From: Cymbomonas tetramitiformis
Taxonomy: Eukaryota > Chlorophyta > Pyramimonadophyceae > Pyramimonadales > Pyramimonadaceae
DNA length: 64,000 bases
Assembly: GCA_001247695.2 (NCBI GenBank)
Contig: LGRX02030619.1
Coordinates: 1-64,000 of the forward strand
Direction of reading: 5' to 3'
Part shown: positions 24,196 to 32,972 of the stretch, piece after piece
Numbering within the stretch: position 1 is the stretch's first letter
How the letters are laid out: each line of letters opens with the position of its first letter
Notes under the pieces: model-generated
Database searches by the model: none
What the model was told of the DNA's origin: nothing
The model's input: only the letters and a program-made list of their open reading frames with translations
Position numbers and translations under genes: made by a program

Positions 24196-25437
24196 TCAGC
24201 CACTAGGGGTCTTCGGAGCTGGCTGTCCGGCTCGGAGCAGCGTGACCGTGAAGCAGTTGCCGGCCCCCGGGGCCGGTGATGAATCATTCGTAGAAGAAAT
24301 TGACGAATTCTCGATCACGGGAGGCTGCACTGCACCGGGGTGCTGCCAAGTGCTGTCCGACGGTGGGGCCTCGTCATCTGAAGACGACGCCGGCGACAGT
24401 GGAGGACCGTCCTCAAACAACTCGGCAGGCGGTGGCGGCCCGGGATGCCACGGCATCGGAGCCATATAGAGGCCCTGCCGTCTCTGCTCCCGCCGCTGGC
24501 GACGAGGCGGAATAGCACACGGCATGTCACGAACCACGTCAGTTGTCGAAGCCTCCGTAGCCGGGACTGCTGAGGCAGTCCACGTAGCACCACCGACCGG
24601 TGGAGCCGTGCATGTGCGCGCATCGGCACCACCGACACCGGCAACGGCGTGCGGTGCGGCGGTGGCACAAATTATAAAGAGTGCGCACACCAAGGAGGAA
24701 GTGAGGAGAGACCTCGCGAACCTCGGAATCCCGTTCCCGCAGCCGTACCGTGGCCGCGGCAGTGCAACCGAGTCATCCTCGTCGTCATCGTCGCTCGTGG
24801 CGTAAGTCGCGGGCTTGTAGTCCATCACGCGTTCCGGCTCCTCAACCGCGGAGAGCAAATTCATGCTCGGGGCCGGCTCGTCGGGCACCAATGCAATGCC
24901 CGTGCTCTCAATGAAATCGGCGAACGTGCGGGTGACGGGAGGGCAGAAGGGGTGCGGCGGACCGGTCCATTCTTCCTCGGACTCAACCGACGCGGGCGGG
25001 GAGTGTGCGGGTCGGCTCCGACACCACCGGCAAGTCGGCAGTGAAGGTGTTGACGTTGAATGTCGAATCCCCAGCCGCGCGCGCCAACTCGGAGAACTCG
25101 GTGACGGCGGACACGAGGGCCTCACCGTCCTCCTCGCAGAACGAGCACGCGGAGAGGTCGGCGAAGATGTCCGGCTTCCCGCCCGCGAGCATGCAAAGAG
25201 CGTCGAACTCCTCGGCGTTGTCGTGGTCGATGGCATGCTGAAATTTTGCGGCCAACACCGAGTTCTCGGCCTCCTCAGCGAAAGCGTAGGCCGAGAGCCC
25301 GGTTCGGCCCCCGTTCGGGCAGTCCCGATGCCAATGCCGCGCCTTGCCCTTCGCGCACACCTGATTTTGGCAGTACGGCACGCGTCGCGCCGGTGTCGCG
25401 ATGGAAGGCCACCTTCTTGGAGATGGACTGAGACCAA
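24196..25437 (-). CDS. Second ORF of the gag-only element: acidic/Pro-rich protein with one membrane segment
   Basis: Continues in protein terms from the gag ORF but in another frame. Its informative part (from about 25010 down) reads ADFIESTGIALVPDEPAPS, an acidic run around SDDDDEDDS, then a hydrophobic stretch SSLVCALFIICATAAP (about 24650-24700), then an acidic Ser/Pro-rich tail ending at TAG/TGA near 24196. The first part, 25381-25437, is out of frame relative to the zinc-knuckle segment at 24983-25381. A related copy lies at 50166-50819. Role unknown; the membrane segment suggests that the Gag precursor or its C-terminal product could be membrane-anchored. Comparison of the copies shows small indels, so this copy is probably not fully functional. 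Confidence 0.55.
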   Translation of the reverse strand: MVSVHLQEGGLPSRHRRDACRTAKIRCARRARRGIGIGTARTGAEPGSRPTLSLRRPRTRCWPQNFSMPSTTTTPRSSTLFACSRAGSRTSSPTSPRARSARRTVRPSCPPSPSSPSWRARLGIRHSTSTPSLPTCRWCRSRPAHSPPASVESEEEWTGPPHPFCPPVTRTFADFIESTGIALVPDEPAPSMNLLSAVEEPERVMDYKPATYATSDDDDEDDSVALPRPRYGCGNGIPRFARSLLTSSLVCALFIICATAAPHAVAGVGGADARTCTAPPVGGATWTASAVPATEASTTDVVRDMPCAIPPRRQRREQRRQGLYMAPMPWHPGPPPPAELFEDGPPLSPASSSDDEAPPSDSTWQHPGAVQPPVIENSSISSTNDSSPAPGAGNCFTVTLLRAGQPAPKTPSG

Positions 25438-26498
25438 TTGCCTCCCTTGGGGAGGGGCGAGGCCGCGAAACGAGTCTTGATGCGGCGGTCCGGCTTGTCC
25501 GCGCGAGGAGTAAATCCCCGCGGAGCCGGTCCGGACTCGGCGGTGTCGAGGAATGCGGCCAATTGACGCTTCAAGTCGAGGACCATCGTCCTCAAGTCCG
25601 CGAGCTCACCGGGTCCACCGGAGTCATCGGCGGCCCCCTCCATGAAATGCGTGCCGTGGGAGTAGCGGTGTGCGGACGCCGTGGCGGTGCCCGCCCGCAC
25701 GTGCTCGGAGTAGCATTCACGCACCCATTGTTGAATCGTGAGGAGGTCGTGAGCGGCTCGTTGATCATGGAGAAGCAACCGCGACACCACCGGCTGGTAG
25801 AAGACGGTGACGAGGGACTTGATGAACGGCGCCTTCACGTCCTCATCGTGGAGTGTCGCCCGCGTCCTCGCAGCCTTCAGAGCGGCGTTGAAGTCGCTGA
25901 TCTTGTCATGCGGGTCCACGCCCGCAGAGATGCGGATGCTCAACATGTCCGCTTGACCCTGAAAGGGGTCACCCGCCGGGATCATGCGGCGGGCAAACTC
26001 AAGAAGCACCCGCTTACCGTCGTTCGGGAACGTGGAGTGCGAGGAGTCCATCCAGTCCGCTGCCGGCGACGCGGGGTCAACCATGAGCTCGAGCGTGGAG
26101 AACAACAAGGCGTTGGCCTCCACGCGGATGGGAAGTGTAGCATCGTCCAGTAGGAAAAGGGGTGCGAAACCAATGTCCTCCGTGACAAATGCTGTCTGCA
26201 GCGCAGAGACCATCCTGGCGAAGATCGCAGACGCGTGGCCCTCAGCCGCCGAAAACCGCCCGTTCTTGTCCTCGAACAACTTTTGACGAACGGACTTGGA
26301 GACCTTCATGTCGAAGTGCTCCCGCTGAAGTGTACGCACCGAGGCAAGGAACGTAGCACCTGCCGAATTGGCAGCCGGCTGAGCTGCCGGCGGTGTGGCT
26401 GGAGTGTTGGCGTGTCTCGCAGCTGCCGAATCAAAAATCGTGGCTAGTGCTCGTCGGCGATTCGCCATGCTAGCGGTGGCTCGAGTAGAAGCTACCAT
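25275..26498 (-). CDS. Gag-like capsid protein of the gag-only element (frame-broken at the zinc knuckle)
   Basis: Starts at ATG 26498 (alternative ATG 26468). About 400 residues, helical and Ala-rich, typical of a retrotransposon capsid (segments FARMVSALQTAFVTEDIGF, DKISDFNAALKAARTRAT, DLLTIQQWVRECYSEH). It ends in a linker before a zinc knuckle of the form C-x4-C-x9-H-x2-C, CQNQVCAKGKARHWHRDC. In this copy one extra base around 25385 (compare 49630) shifts the frame just before the knuckle, which then reads in the frame of 24983-25381. The copy at 49602 keeps the phrase intact in frame. Packaging of element RNA is the expected role; with no pol in the element it would depend on another element for reverse transcription. 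Confidence 0.65.
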   Translation of the reverse strand: MVASTRATASMANRRRALATIFDSAAARHANTPATPPAAQPAANSAGATFLASVRTLQREHFDMKVSKSVRQKLFEDKNGRFSAAEGHASAIFARMVSALQTAFVTEDIGFAPLFLLDDATLPIRVEANALLFSTLELMVDPASPAADWMDSSHSTFPNDGKRVLLEFARRMIPAGDPFQGQADMLSIRISAGVDPHDKISDFNAALKAARTRATLHDEDVKAPFIKSLVTVFYQPVVSRLLLHDQRAAHDLLTIQQWVRECYSEHVRAGTATASAHRYSHGTHFMEGAADDSGGPGELADLRTMVLDLKRQLAAFLDTAESGPAPRGFTPRADKPDRRIKTRFAASPLPKGGNWSQSISKKVAFHRDTGATRAVLPKSGVREGQGAALASGLPERGPNRALGLRFR

Positions 26499-26881
26499 AC
26501 TGAGAAGGACTGAAGGGGCGGAGTGAGGCAATGAAACGTGAGATGTGCGGCAGTTTCGGGCGGCCAAGAAACGCGCGGGTCGCCGATACGGCAGCCGTGA
26601 GAGATCAAATAATTCCGGGAAGTCGTGTGGTAGCGGCGGCCGATACGCAACGGTGTGGGATCCAACCAGAAAACGTAAACCAGTCCAACGTTAAGTCCCG
26701 TAAGAAATTCGTTCTCCAACCGGTGCGGCGTGCCGTAAATCAACCCATAAAATTTAGGCCATACCCGTGACTGCCGGCACTCTCACGCGCGGAGTGCCTC
26801 ACTCCATCCCAGGCGTCCGAGCTTAGCCACTCATGGTGGCAATCTCGCAGTGGCTAAATAAAGCGCAAGTGGGGCCAAACC

Positions 26882-27097
26882 TAGCAGATATATAGTTCGG
26901 CGGTAATATATATCTAACTGGTGAGATAAACCCTGAGTTAAGGGGTACGGAATCAGAACGGTAAAAGGCGTCTTGATAAAAGAGGTATAAACATAAATAC
27001 TAACGGGTGTTTCCCGTCTACTGGTGACGGTCACCCAGCCTACTATAGGAAGTGACAGGTGATGACAGATTTGATTGTCGGTGTGTCACATCCAGCA
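26882..27097 (-). repeat. 5' LTR of the composite gag-only element
   Basis: Coding-strand LTR begins TGCTGGATGTGACACACC and ends ATATATCTGCTA. It is followed inside by TGGCCCCACTTGCGC, a plausible primer binding site. Right flank ACAGT matches the flank of the LTR at 19387. Confidence 0.85.
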
Positions 27098-27372
27098 ACA
27101 GTGCCTCGATGAGAAGCAGCATGAGGCAGCTTCGCAGCCCCCCACCGAAGGATCACTATAGCTACCTCTCATCACAGCGGTCGGCACTGAACAGGCACAG
27201 GTCCTAGTCTCCTCTACCTACACTCCAATGAGCCGACTGCCCCTCTGCGGGCCGGATCTGCACGGCCTCCAGCTCAGAGCCCAGCTGCTCCAGGTCCTCC
27301 AAGTCCTACAGCTCCTGCACTAAAAGCGGCCGCTCCTCATCCGTACCTGAAGCACAAGGGAGGACGGGTGGG
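27098..27372. other. Spacer between two elements; nothing recognised
   Basis: GC-rich spacer beginning with the ACAGT target copy. No ORF or repeat matches elsewhere in the window were noted. Confidence 0.4.
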
Positions 27373-27527
27373 AAAGTCCACACAATCACAGTAACACGGC
27401 AAGAGGCCCTCTCAGTCCGTTGCTGGCCTCTTAGGCCTCCGACTGATCAGAAAACCTCAGTTTTCAGATCTGCTCCGGATGACAGTCATACTACTTGTCA
27501 TCCTACACTGATCAGAAAACCATCAGT
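27373..27527. repeat. Terminal repeat A of the DIRS/PAT-like family
   Basis: About 155 bp starting AAAGTCCACACAATCACAGT and ending ACCATCAGT, repeated at 51797-51952 with very few changes. It contains inverted motifs such as CTGATCAGAAAACCTCAG and TGATCAGAAAAC. Confidence 0.8.
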
Positions 27528-27544
27528 TTTCTAATCAGCTGCGG

Positions 27545-27913
27545 CTACATAGCCCAGCTTGCATGACACATATGACACATATGTGAATGGAACCCGGCCG
27601 GTGCAAGCACACAAAGATCACCACAAAGTAGTGCACGTATAATGCATGACAACAACAAGCAATCAGACAAGAAAGGCCGCCTACTCTGCTGAGCATGGGG
27701 CATGCTTCTGGACACCGCCAGCCTGCGGTTGAGGTTGGTAGCTTTGTAGGTGGCCGCAGCCGCCGACGAGCTCCAGCCACCGTACTGATTGAACTCGAAA
27801 TCAGTAACCTGGTCAGCCGCAGCCACCGCCGTAGCCCCACCAGACCGCAGGGACTGGGTCCCATACAGCTGCCTCAGAGCATCGGGGTCCAAGCCAGAAG
27901 CCTCACCCAGCAT
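27545..27913 (-). CDS. Tyrosine recombinase, C-terminal catalytic part
   Basis: Contains the recombinase box SLRSGGATAVAAADQVTDF, the downstream GGW and the ATYK tyrosine region, in the spacing of DIRS-type recombinases. In the usual H-x-x-R motif the first position reads Gln (QSLR), so the catalytic histidine seems replaced. The last codons lie in the 79-bp repeat also found at 13232. It is separated from the N-terminal part by gaps at 28055-28330 and 28331-28464. A GTAGGT donor (28450 region) and a TTTTGTGCAG acceptor (28331 region) could mark an intron. Confidence 0.7.
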   Translation of the reverse strand: MLGEASGLDPDALRQLYGTQSLRSGGATAVAAADQVTDFEFNQYGGWSSSAAAATYKATNLNRRLAVSRSMPHAQQSRRPFLSDCLLLSCIIRALLCGDLCVLAPAGFHSHMCHMCHASWAM

Positions 27914-28054
27914 CCTGAACAGGTACCTCCTCAGCTGAGGATAGTCCAGCCTCTTCCCCGTCAGGCAGTCAGCCGACGGGTCCCGCTGAAACCGCCTGCC
28001 ATAATCTGCTGAAACAGGGGCTCGTCGGGCTGCACTCCCCGTGCAATCTGAGTG

Positions 28055-28330
28055 TCAACCCACCTCTGACAGACCTCCACTGGGCACAAAGGCTGCCCCT
28101 CCGCCGCCCGGGCAACCTCCACCAGCTGACCATACCTGTACTTGTCCGTCTTCCGCTTCTCGAGGAAGGTGCGTGGTCATGTGGGTTTCACAGAACTTCA
28201 TATCCCGCAGTCTCACCTTCTCCGCACAGTCATACCGCCAGAAGCCTGTCCACATGTCCAAACCCAGTGTAGCAAACATCTGCCGAGTGACACCTCCCAG
28301 CATCAACCAGCAACGAGCACCACTCTGCAC
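28055..28330 (-). pseudogene. Probable middle part of the tyrosine recombinase
   Basis: An open stretch between the N- and C-terminal recombinase parts, on the same strand. It begins right after a splice-acceptor-like TTTTGTGCAG and starts SGARCWLMLGGVTRQMFA. It carries a Lys/Arg-rich segment. I recognise no motif; assignment is by position. Confidence 0.4.
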
Positions 28331-28464
28331 AAAAGCAAACTACCGGAATATCCAAGTACACTAGATATCAGAAAGTCCCGTACTCGTGTGGATAAACTGT
28401 CCAAGATAAATGAGCCGCCTCGGACCCCTAGCCTACCTGTGACCTCACAGTACGAACCTACGGA

Positions 28465-29169
28465 TCAGTGAGCTGCCTCCTGCACCGGGACTCCCACCGC
28501 GGCCACCCAGCCTCCTTCCTGATGAGAGCTGCAGGGAAGATATCTTCCTGGGATTGGCCGGCCCGGGGCCGTGTCACGGAGGCCCGGGCCGAAGGCGGGC
28601 CGAAGGAAAAATTGCGGATGGGCCGAGTCGCATTGAGGGGAAAATCGATAAATTTCCAAAATTTTATCGATTTTTGACAAATTGTCATACTTAAAATTAA
28701 AATTTTGCGGCGGGCAATTTTGGGTTCGGGCCGAGACGGGCCGAAACGTGGCCGAAGTAAATTCCCAATGCGGGCCGTGTCGCCTCCGCGGAAGATATCT
28801 ACCCTGATGAGAGGTGGGGTTCCGGTCCGCCGGGACCAGAGCCAAATCATGAGCGGTGAAAACCATAGCCGAAGCGGTCTTCACCACAGAGAAGGTCCTG
28901 GCCGCATTGGCTATGTACTGCAAGTACATAGCCACCGTGACCGGGTCGGCAGGAACAGGCACCCTAGGTGGGTCACGGTCCTGACAGAAAGCCTGGTACC
29001 GTACGAACACCCGAGAGTAGCCCCGCATGGTGCTAGCCTCACGGGTGCCGGACACCGCCAACAGCATGTCTGCCCGCAGCTGCATCTCCAGCGGGTCCGT
29101 CACGGAGAACTGCAGCCCAGCCCACTGCTCCCCAGTGCCTACGATGCCTGCATGAAAGGCAGCCCCCAT
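28465..29169 (-). pseudogene. Tyrosine recombinase N-terminal (SAM-like core-binding) part, disrupted
   Basis: The first ~120 residues look like the core-binding domain of DIRS recombinases (TREASTMRGYSRVFVRYQAF, then PVTVAMYLQYIANAARTFSV, TAHDLALVPADRNPTS). The frame overlaps the end of the RNase H/Dam ORF by about 30 bp. A 275-bp insertion with 10-bp target duplication (28519-28813) splits it. After the insertion a few codons lead to a TGA at 28465. It is therefore inactive as it stands. Confidence 0.65.
28529..28803. mobile_element. 275-bp MITE-like insertion with 10-bp target duplication
   Basis: Flanked by CTGATGAGAG at 28519-28528 and 28804-28813. Ends carry an inverted repeat centred on GGAAGATATCTTCC (left) and GGAAGATATCTACC (right). 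The interior has GGCCCGGGCCGAAGG-type repeats on both sides of an AT-rich core with AAATCGATAAATTT. A 9-10-bp duplication would fit the Mutator superfamily, but the ends are too short to be sure. Confidence 0.65.
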
Positions 29170-30431
29170 CTCATACCCCTACCCCAGTCACAAGCCATGC
29201 AACCTCCCAAGGTACAGCGGGGACCAGGGCCCGCAGGCTCCCTCTCATCGAAGGAGACCCGCAAGAGGAGGACCCGAAAATCCGGCAGGCCCACCCCCCC
29301 CTCATTGGCCCTTCCGAGGCCAGGGAGGAAGGTGTCCGCAGAGGGCTGGAGCTCCGTCCACTGCACCACACAGTCTGCTAAGTGAACCCCGTCGGGACAC
29401 AGCAAGACCCACCACGGCTGGAAAGTCCAGACCGGGGCCACAATGGAGGCTGCAGCCCTCTCAGCCTGCAGAAACAGCAGGAGCCTCCCGATCATCCGAA
29501 AAGGCGGGTTGCACCAGTTGACGTGCTCCCGCCAGTCCGTCTGACCGAAAGTGTCAACCCCCGACGTACCTGGACAGTGCCAAGCACTGTTGAAGGAGGG
29601 GGCACCTGCACTGTCAAAAACAAGACAATTCTTGTCAGTTGCAAACCTGTCCCGGGTGTGCCTCCATCCCCCGGCAATCCATGGGTCAGCCCACCGAAAG
29701 ATTGCCGGGTTGACCATCCAGTCATCATGGTCTCTGATCTTGGACAGGGCATCAGCCCGGGCCTCAAACTCCCTGGGCATCCAAAGGGAGGACAAAACCA
29801 CCCCGTGGTCAGCACAGAAATCATGCACCGCTAAAGCCAGCTCCTGAAGCTCCTGATGCCTGCTGCCAGACTCAATGACAAAATGCACAGCCTGGTTGTC
29901 ACAAATGACAAGCACCCTCTTCCCTCTCAGCCTGCCAGCCACATCAAATGCTCGGAGAGAGTCAAAAATGCCCCTGAGCTCCCTGAGAGTGGATGACTTC
30001 AGTCTGTCCGACATGGTCAGATAACTGTGGCCAAGCAGCTCAGGTCCCCCAAAGGACTGCTCCAGCCAGGAACCCCATGCCACCTCAGAGGTGTCCGCAT
30101 GGACTGTCTCCAGCTGAAGCCCCGCCCCCCTGGGCTCCCAAATGCCTCTTTGATGCCTACGAAAGCCGTCTGTCAGCCAAAACTCTAGCTCTGTCCGAAG
30201 AGCATCAGTACCCGGGACATGAGAAGCCCACGAGCCCCAAGTCAGGGTGTCGGCTATGAGTACTGCAGCCGCCCTAGTATACAGTCTGGTGACACCCCCT
30301 AGTACAAACCACTGTGCATTAACTAAGCCTGCAAACTTAGCCACAAGTCTCAGAGGCAACCTATGAAATAGCCTCAACAAGTCTGACACACAAGCACGGA
30401 TCTTGCCCAGAGCCTTCTCAGGCACGAACAA
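29139..30431 (-). CDS. RNase H and Dam-like N6-adenine methylase of the DIRS/PAT element
   Basis: First third: the RT thumb/connection and RNase H (HADTSEVAWGSW, then LRELRGIF, VICDNQAVHFVIESG, ARADALSK) with the acidic residues in the expected places. Second part: a Dam-like domain with FDSAGAPSFNSAW, the methylase motif IV NPPF in VNWCNPPFRMIG (about 29490-29515), and hydrophobic strands APVWTFQPWWVLL. This combination after RT is typical of DIRS and PAT elements. It is separated from RT by a C9 run (30434-30442, G9 on the coding strand); removing one base or adding two joins the frames. No internal stop. Confidence 0.82.
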   Translation of the reverse strand: MFVPEKALGKIRACVSDLLRLFHRLPLRLVAKFAGLVNAQWFVLGGVTRLYTRAAAVLIADTLTWGSWASHVPGTDALRTELEFWLTDGFRRHQRGIWEPRGAGLQLETVHADTSEVAWGSWLEQSFGGPELLGHSYLTMSDRLKSSTLRELRGIFDSLRAFDVAGRLRGKRVLVICDNQAVHFVIESGSRHQELQELALAVHDFCADHGVVLSSLWMPREFEARADALSKIRDHDDWMVNPAIFRWADPWIAGGWRHTRDRFATDKNCLVFDSAGAPSFNSAWHCPGTSGVDTFGQTDWREHVNWCNPPFRMIGRLLLFLQAERAAASIVAPVWTFQPWWVLLCPDGVHLADCVVQWTELQPSADTFLPGLGRANEGGVGLPDFRVLLLRVSFDEREPAGPGPRCTLGGCMACDWGRGMRWGLPFMQAS

Positions 30432-31311
30432 GACCCCCCCCCTCCAGGTCTATGCCTATGCCAATATGCACAAGGGCCCGTGTGAAAAACAGCTGAGACT
30501 TGGACTCAGACACGAGCCAGCCTGCCTCCCGCACGTCCCGCATAATACGGGACAACACAGCCAAAGCCGAGGGGTCCGTGAGGGTAGGAGCCCTCACAGC
30601 AAAAGCAAAGTCGTCCACGTAGGGGTGGACACGGAACCCGAGACCCCGCCACTTACCTACGAGCTCCTTGTTGATCTTCGTAAACACCCAGCAAGCAGGG
30701 GCTAGACCAAAAGGCAGCACACAAAACTCAAAGAATCTACCCTGCCACTCAACAGCAACATAGGTACGAGACATCTCGTGGAGGTCTACGTGGTAATACC
30801 CTGACTTATAGTCAAAGTAAAACAACCCGTCATCCCTCCTAAGCAAGTCTACAAAAGGCTGAAGGTGTTCATACTTGAACTTAGGAAAGATTAGAAAGGC
30901 ATTGAGCCACTTACCGTTGAAAATCAACCGTAGCTTGTCCCGAGAGTCGTCCACCATTAAAGGCAGGACAACCCGCGGCTTGCTGGGCACCTCTCTCAAG
31001 GCGCCCATAAGCACACACTCCTGCACAGCGTCAGTAACAAAAGCGGCATGCCTAACAGCAGACACGTGGTTAGTCAAGTGCACTCGGGGCGGAGCCCTGC
31101 CATCCTTAAACTTCAAGTTAAATCCTCTCTCAATCCAAGACATCACGTAGGAAGAGCGGACAAAGGTCCGCCAAAAGGAGGCTCGTTCCCTAAGTCTTCC
31201 CGCAACACGGGGCACAGGAACGCCCTGTTCACACAAGGGTATGGCCTCGACAATCTCTTCCTCGGACAATTCAGAACCTGGAACACAAGGAAACAACAGC
31301 CCGCGGGCCAA
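30418..31311 (-). CDS. Reverse transcriptase of the DIRS/PAT element
   Basis: About 297 codons with RT motifs in order: MGALREVPSKPRVVLPLMV, KLRLIFNGKWLN, YFDYKSGYYHVDLH, VLPFGLAPACWVFTK and the catalytic YVDD box in HPYVDDFAF (about 30600-30625). The catalytic residues are intact. The frame ends at RA-stop just past the G9 homopolymer, after which RNase H continues in another frame. Confidence 0.88.
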   Translation of the reverse strand: MARGLLFPCVPGSELSEEEIVEAIPLCEQGVPVPRVAGRLRERASFWRTFVRSSYVMSWIERGFNLKFKDGRAPPRVHLTNHVSAVRHAAFVTDAVQECVLMGALREVPSKPRVVLPLMVDDSRDKLRLIFNGKWLNAFLIFPKFKYEHLQPFVDLLRRDDGLFYFDYKSGYYHVDLHEMSRTYVAVEWQGRFFEFCVLPFGLAPACWVFTKINKELVGKWRGLGFRVHPYVDDFAFAVRAPTLTDPSALAVLSRIMRDVREAGWLVSESKSQLFFTRALVHIGIGIDLEGGGLVRA

Positions 31312-31667
31312 AAGTTCATTACAAATTTAGGGTTTCGTCCCCAAGAAGTTACATTTAAGTTGGGCATTCCACCTCAACTGCCAAGCATTCCGCTAAGCTG
31401 AAAGTACTAGCCTTCGTGGCTCTACATTCGTTACAATTCAACGGTCCGAGCCTCTGCCACGGCCTCTGCCGGCTGGTGACTACTATCCCGAGGTTGGGTC
31501 CTCTCACAAGGACCGAAGTAAAATGCGGCTCTTGCACGGATATTTACCTTACGACGATGTTACCCGCACATTTTTACATCATTTATGAGTCAAAACAATA
31601 GTTGAACATGTCGGATGGATTGGTTGCTCAATATCGGTCGTCATTAGACACGTGTGCTTTAGGTGTA
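31312..31667 (-). other. 5' remnant of the DIRS/PAT element and insertion target
   Basis: A short minus-strand open stretch carries CNECRATKASTF, perhaps the end of a gag-like zinc motif. The phrase GGTCCTCTCACAAGGACCG at about 31498 recurs at about 46120 on the other side of the Ty3 insertion. The last five bases, GTGTA, are the target duplication of the Ty3 element. Confidence 0.4.
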
Positions 31668-32094
31668 TGTGCTAGGAGGCAAGCACAAGAGCAAGAAAAA
31701 CGGCTAAGTATAAAACGCAGGAGTACTCAGTACGGAGTACAGTAGGACCGATCAGAATGATGTTGATGTGAGGTGCCTAGACTGTTGTACGGAGTACTCA
31801 GTACAGTTGAGTTATGGAAAGAGTTCCTGAATGTATAAGAACTCTAAGAGTAACCCGTTTCGGGGAGATGAACTGAACTGAAAAGTAAAACATAAAAGTA
31901 AAGAGCCGTAACTGCTGTATATTGTGTATTGAAAGCATGCACTGATAGCAAAAGCATAACTATATAGATTTACGAAACCGAAGTCTTGTAGTTGACCAAC
32001 CGTAAGCATACCTCGTGCGGTCGTTTAATAAGTGTAGAATAGTATAAGTCCGAAACCGTAAAGAAGAGAAGAAGTCAAGGTGTAGACTCCTACA
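31668..32094 (+). repeat. 5' LTR of the Ty3 element, 427 bp
   Basis: TGTGCTAGGAGG...CTCCTACA. It holds a TATAAAA box at 31709-31715. A palindrome-like phrase GAGTACTCAGTAC occurs twice (about 31721 and 31794), a candidate U3 regulatory repeat. Same sequence as 45658-46084. Confidence 0.95.
31709..31715 (+). promoter_or_regulatory. TATA box in the 5' LTR
   Basis: TATAAAA within GCTAAGTATAAAACGCAG, followed by the GAGTACTCAGTAC repeats. Position near the LTR start would make U3 very short, so a second TATA-like element further on (for example TATAAGAACT at about 31837) is an alternative. Confidence 0.4.
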
Positions 32095-32353
32095 AAATGG
32101 TAATTAGTTCGTGTTTTCACGTTGCTTCCTTGTCTTTCTTGCGCAAATTCTGATCAACCCGCCCCGCCTTGTGCGATTAGTTAGCGAGTACTTGCACTAC
32201 GAAATCGAGAATGCCTGTGCTCTCGTTCTTGTTGCGCGGTGGTGTGTGGGATTGATGGTTCCAGGTTGCTTGGAGCCGCGTCGTTGTGGAGAAATCTAGC
32301 TCGACGACAATCTTTTAAGGTGCGAGCGTTGCCTTAGTCCTAGCACGCATACA

Positions 32354-32688
32354 CGCATAGCACGCATATCCGTGCTTTTGGACTCGCAGGTGCGGGAAGA
32401 CCAAATCGCCTCCGTTTTTCGGCAATTCCGACCCTTCGCGGCGGAAGCGCTGCGCAAATTTTTCAATTTTGCGTAAGCCTTTGCTGAAATTCGGGGTTGG
32501 TTCGGGGTTTCCCCTACCTTTAATTTAGCCTTCTAGTCCCCCCTATTCGGGAATCTCCGCGCTTCGGCCGGTGTGCTTACTTGTGCTCGCGCGCAAGTGG
32601 CGTATTCCTGGGATCGGGTGCTAGTTGCCACGTGTGTCGTGTGCACTTTCGGTTTTAGCTAAATTAGATCTCACGCATAGCACGCATA
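32354..32688 (+). repeat. Direct repeat of a 15-mer in the Ty3 leader
   Basis: CGCATAGCACGCATA occurs at 32354-32368 and again at 32674-32688, the second copy ending two bases before the ATG at 32691. Function unknown; could be a packaging or translation signal, or the trace of a duplication. Confidence 0.6.
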
Positions 32689-32690
32689 CT

Positions 32691-32972
32691 ATGCCCATGT
32701 ATTCAGATGAAGAGGAATGCCTCGGTCGGTCGGGCCGGCGTGGGGGGGGTCGGGCCGGCGCCGCCCCCGGCTCGGCCGTGGGGTCCGGTCGGTCGGGGTC
32801 TCGCGCTGCGAACCTGCCAGCCGGCCCAGGCTCTGGGGAGTTCTGGGGCGCAGCAGGCGGGTCAGACAGCCGGGATTGGCGCTCCCGTGAGAGGGGGGGG
32901 GAGTGCGGCGCGCGCTTGCGCGCCAATACGGCGGTGAAGCCCTCGAGGTTACACCGGCGCGCACGCCCCTGA
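32691..32972 (+). CDS. Leader ORF feeding Gag by a -1 shift
   Basis: The first ATG of the element in good position starts MPMYSDEEECLGRSG, a Gly/Arg/Ala-rich disordered segment. It continues to 32972 in its own frame. The main gag frame has a stop at 32888-32890 and no ATG for about 200 codons. At 32893-32901 a G9 run provides the in-frame heptamer G-GGG-GGG (32894-32900); a -1 slip, or one extra G in the real sequence, joins this leader to gag. I therefore read it as the true Gag N-terminus rather than a separate protein. Confidence 0.55.
   Translation: MPMYSDEEECLGRSGRRGGGRAGAAPGSAVGSGRSGSRAANLPAGPGSGEFWGAAGGSDSRDWRSRERGGECGARLRANTAVKPSRLHRRARP

Larger units (their letters stand above)
19387..27097 (-). 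mobile_element. Composite gag-only LTR retrotransposon (TR-GAG-like), 7.7 kb
   Basis: LTRs of 216 bp at 19387-19602 (3') and 26882-27097 (5') are nearly identical: three substitutions and two 3-bp indels seen by eye. They start TGCTGGATG on the coding strand. The flanks carry the same 5 bp, ACAGT (19382-19386 and 27098-27102), showing one insertion event for the whole span. A putative primer binding site, TGGCCCCACTTGCGC on the coding strand, lies just inside the 5' LTR. Between the LTRs are a gag-like ORF and a second ORF but no protease, RT or integrase. The interior is rearranged: 19603-20095 is a duplicate of 23943-24435, a partial internal LTR sits at 23895-23942, and 20096-23894 holds a transposase gene. 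Confidence 0.85.
27373..31367 (-). mobile_element. DIRS/PAT-type tyrosine-recombinase retrotransposon with a Dam-like domain (decayed)
   Basis: Order on the minus strand is RT (31311-30418), RNase H plus Dam-like methylase (30431-29139), and tyrosine recombinase (29169-27545). That is the diagnostic order of DIRS-like elements; no LTR, aspartic protease or DDE integrase is present. Direct repeats A (27373-27527, also 51797-51952) and B (27526-27604, also 13232-13310) lie at the 3' end. Repeat A occurring both 3' of a recombinase gene here and 5' of a gag-like ORF at 51.8 kb, in the same orientation, fits split direct repeats as in PAT-like elements, but this rests on two different copies. The gag part is missing and several frames are broken. 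Confidence 0.82.

Noticed and set aside
28519..28540. CTGATGA as a hammerhead ribozyme core
   Set aside because: No GAAA core partner and no flanking stems; the motif is part of the 10-bp target duplication.
30434..30442. -1 programmed slip at the G9 run between RT and RNase H of the DIRS/PAT element
   Set aside because: A -1 slip gives a nonsense frame; joining needs +1 (or two added bases), so an indel or homopolymer miscall is likelier.
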